This document shows positions 63,391 through 64,000 of a stretch of DNA of 64,000 bases, piece by piece. The translations under genes were made by a program, and so were the position numbers. The stretch covers positions 239,674 through 303,673 of the forward strand of contig NZ_QNUL01000006.1 in assembly GCF_003383615.1 (NCBI RefSeq), given 5' to 3'. A model generated the notes under the pieces. That model was not told the DNA's origin. It worked only from the letters and a program-made list of their open reading frames with translations, and ran no database searches. Position 1 is the first letter of the stretch. The number at the start of each line of letters is the position of its first letter. This stretch comes from Dyadobacter luteus (GTDB lineage Bacteria; Bacteroidota; Bacteroidia; Cytophagales; Spirosomataceae).

Positions 63391-63755
63391 AGTGATTAGA
63401 TGAGTATAGAATTATCGATCTCATATACGATCCTAGTCATAGTTTAGATTAAATGACATGATAAATTTTCTGCTAGACAGTATATAAGCATTATTGGAAT
63501 ACAAGATTTGTTAAAAGCCCGTACAGTGAATACACTATATAATATAATAGTGTGCTCCTTCTATTACCATTAATGTTTAGAACAAGGATTATGACTTCTG
63601 GTTGGTACATCTGTCAGGGGATTGATTGTGTGTTTTATGATCACTGCCTCCCCCCCCCATTGAAAATTTTCCAAAAACTTTCGATTTTAAATATCTATAA
63701 TAGAGCTACTTGTGAAAATTCTTCAAAAAAAGTCATAAATACTTTGCATCAATAC

Positions 63756-63786
63756 TTGCGTATTAAAAATAAAGCTGCCACTTTTG
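63756..63786 (+). promoter_or_regulatory. rRNA operon promoter
   Basis: TTG (63756-63758) and CACTTTTG (63779-63786, TAnnTTTG with C for T) are exactly 20 bases apart. An AT-rich stretch lies upstream, and a further near-match TACTTTG (63740-63746) may be a tandem upstream promoter. The predicted leader to the 16S is about 150 bases. Confidence 0.7.
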
Positions 63787-63854
63787 CACTCCCAAACGGG
63801 AACAACGGTAGCGAAAACGATCGAGACCACGAGTTCTGAGAGAGATCAGAGCGA

Positions 63855-63866
63855 CGTTCTTTGACA
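63855..63866 (+). promoter_or_regulatory. boxA-like antitermination site in the rRNA leader
   Basis: The sequence CGTTCTTTGACA resembles the boxA consensus TGCTCTTTAACA bound by NusB-S10 (NusE). GTTCTTTGACA-type leaders precede many Bacteroidota 16S genes. Confidence 0.65.
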
Positions 63867-63943
63867 TGATGAAGAGAGCAAGAAGAATATTCGTTTAAGA
63901 AGATTCGGTCCTATTTTTCGGAATAGAGATCACAAAAAAATTT

Positions 63944-64000
<57 letters not shown>

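Larger units (their letters stand above)
63391..63943. other. Region upstream of 16S rRNA: promoter and leader
   Basis: A 553-base spacer. From left it holds an AT-rich inverted repeat (63532-63553), a run of nine C (63650-63658), the rRNA promoter (63756-63786) and a leader containing boxA (63855-63866) and a small hairpin CTATT..AATAG (63911-63926). No protein-coding gene was recognised; a short frame at 63552-63839 crosses the promoter and is judged spurious. Confidence 0.6.

Noticed and set aside
63532..63553. NrdR box resemblance of the repeat ACACTAT-N8-ATAGTGT
   Set aside because: The arms look like NrdR half-sites but their spacing gives 22 bases instead of 16, and the nearest genes are not reductase genes.

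Overview
The window comes from a Bacteroidota chromosome, most likely a Cytophagales member of the Dyadobacter/Spirosoma kind. Several independent signs agree. The promoters follow the Bacteroidota pattern (TTTG or TTG, about 20 bases, then TAnnTTTG). Almost no gene has a Shine-Dalgarno sequence. Lipoprotein signal peptides are frequent. A large outer-membrane receptor carries a carboxypeptidase-regulatory-like domain. There are two LytS/LytTR pairs, and L17 carries a C-terminal extension. The 16S rRNA start at the right edge reads GATGAACGCTAGCGGCAGGC. Genus is an inference; the phylum is nearly certain.

Positions 1-20190 hold the translation super-cluster, all on the plus strand after a truncated lipoprotein gene on the minus strand. 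It is split into rpsL-rpsG, fusA, rpsJ, and then one run of 29 genes from rplC to rplQ with secY, map, infA and rpoA inside it. The first units are separated by clear hairpin terminators, and three of them (rpsL, fusA, rplC) have near-perfect Bacteroidota promoters. No internal terminator was seen between rplC and rplQ. Structured RNA candidates lie between rpsJ and rplC (attenuator-like), at the rpsE/rpmD junction (UUCG hairpin) and before rpoA (three hairpins plus a rare SD).

Positions 20300-31640 hold central metabolism and cell maintenance: carA, eno, a DivIC/FtsB-like division protein, a low-molecular-weight phosphatase, gpmI, a lipoprotein, a coiled-coil membrane protein, PPK2, RdgB, a two-domain FKBP lipoprotein, an NrnA-like DHH phosphoesterase and ndk. 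Positions 31700-48200 hold a fasciclin lipoprotein, a DUF1080 protein, a histidine kinase with sixteen N-terminal pentapeptide repeats and its LytTR regulator, the envelope biogenesis set uppS-bamA-skp-skp, a secreted cadherin-like protein, lspA, proline dehydrogenase, a DAHP synthase-chorismate mutase fusion, an SGNH hydrolase and a second LytTR/LytS pair.

Positions 48400-64000 hold the TonB-dependent-receptor-like protein with a Pro/Asp-Ser-Thr repeat tail, hemC, a rimK-rimB pair (ribosomal protein modification), holB, a GlmU-like nucleotidyltransferase, rpmE2 (L31 type B), a Tat-exported sugar isomerase/epimerase-like protein, a PepSY-like lipoprotein, nrdA without a neighbouring nrdB, a duplicated DUF4394 lipoprotein, and the promoter, boxA-containing leader and first bases of a 16S rRNA gene.

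The window is mostly core genome. I see no mobile element, CRISPR array, tRNA or defence island. The features most worth a second look are the candidate RNA regulatory elements in the ribosomal cluster, the L17 helix-hairpin-helix fusion, the pentapeptide-repeat kinase and the receptor's repeat tail. I did not find a convincing wholly new multi-gene system.
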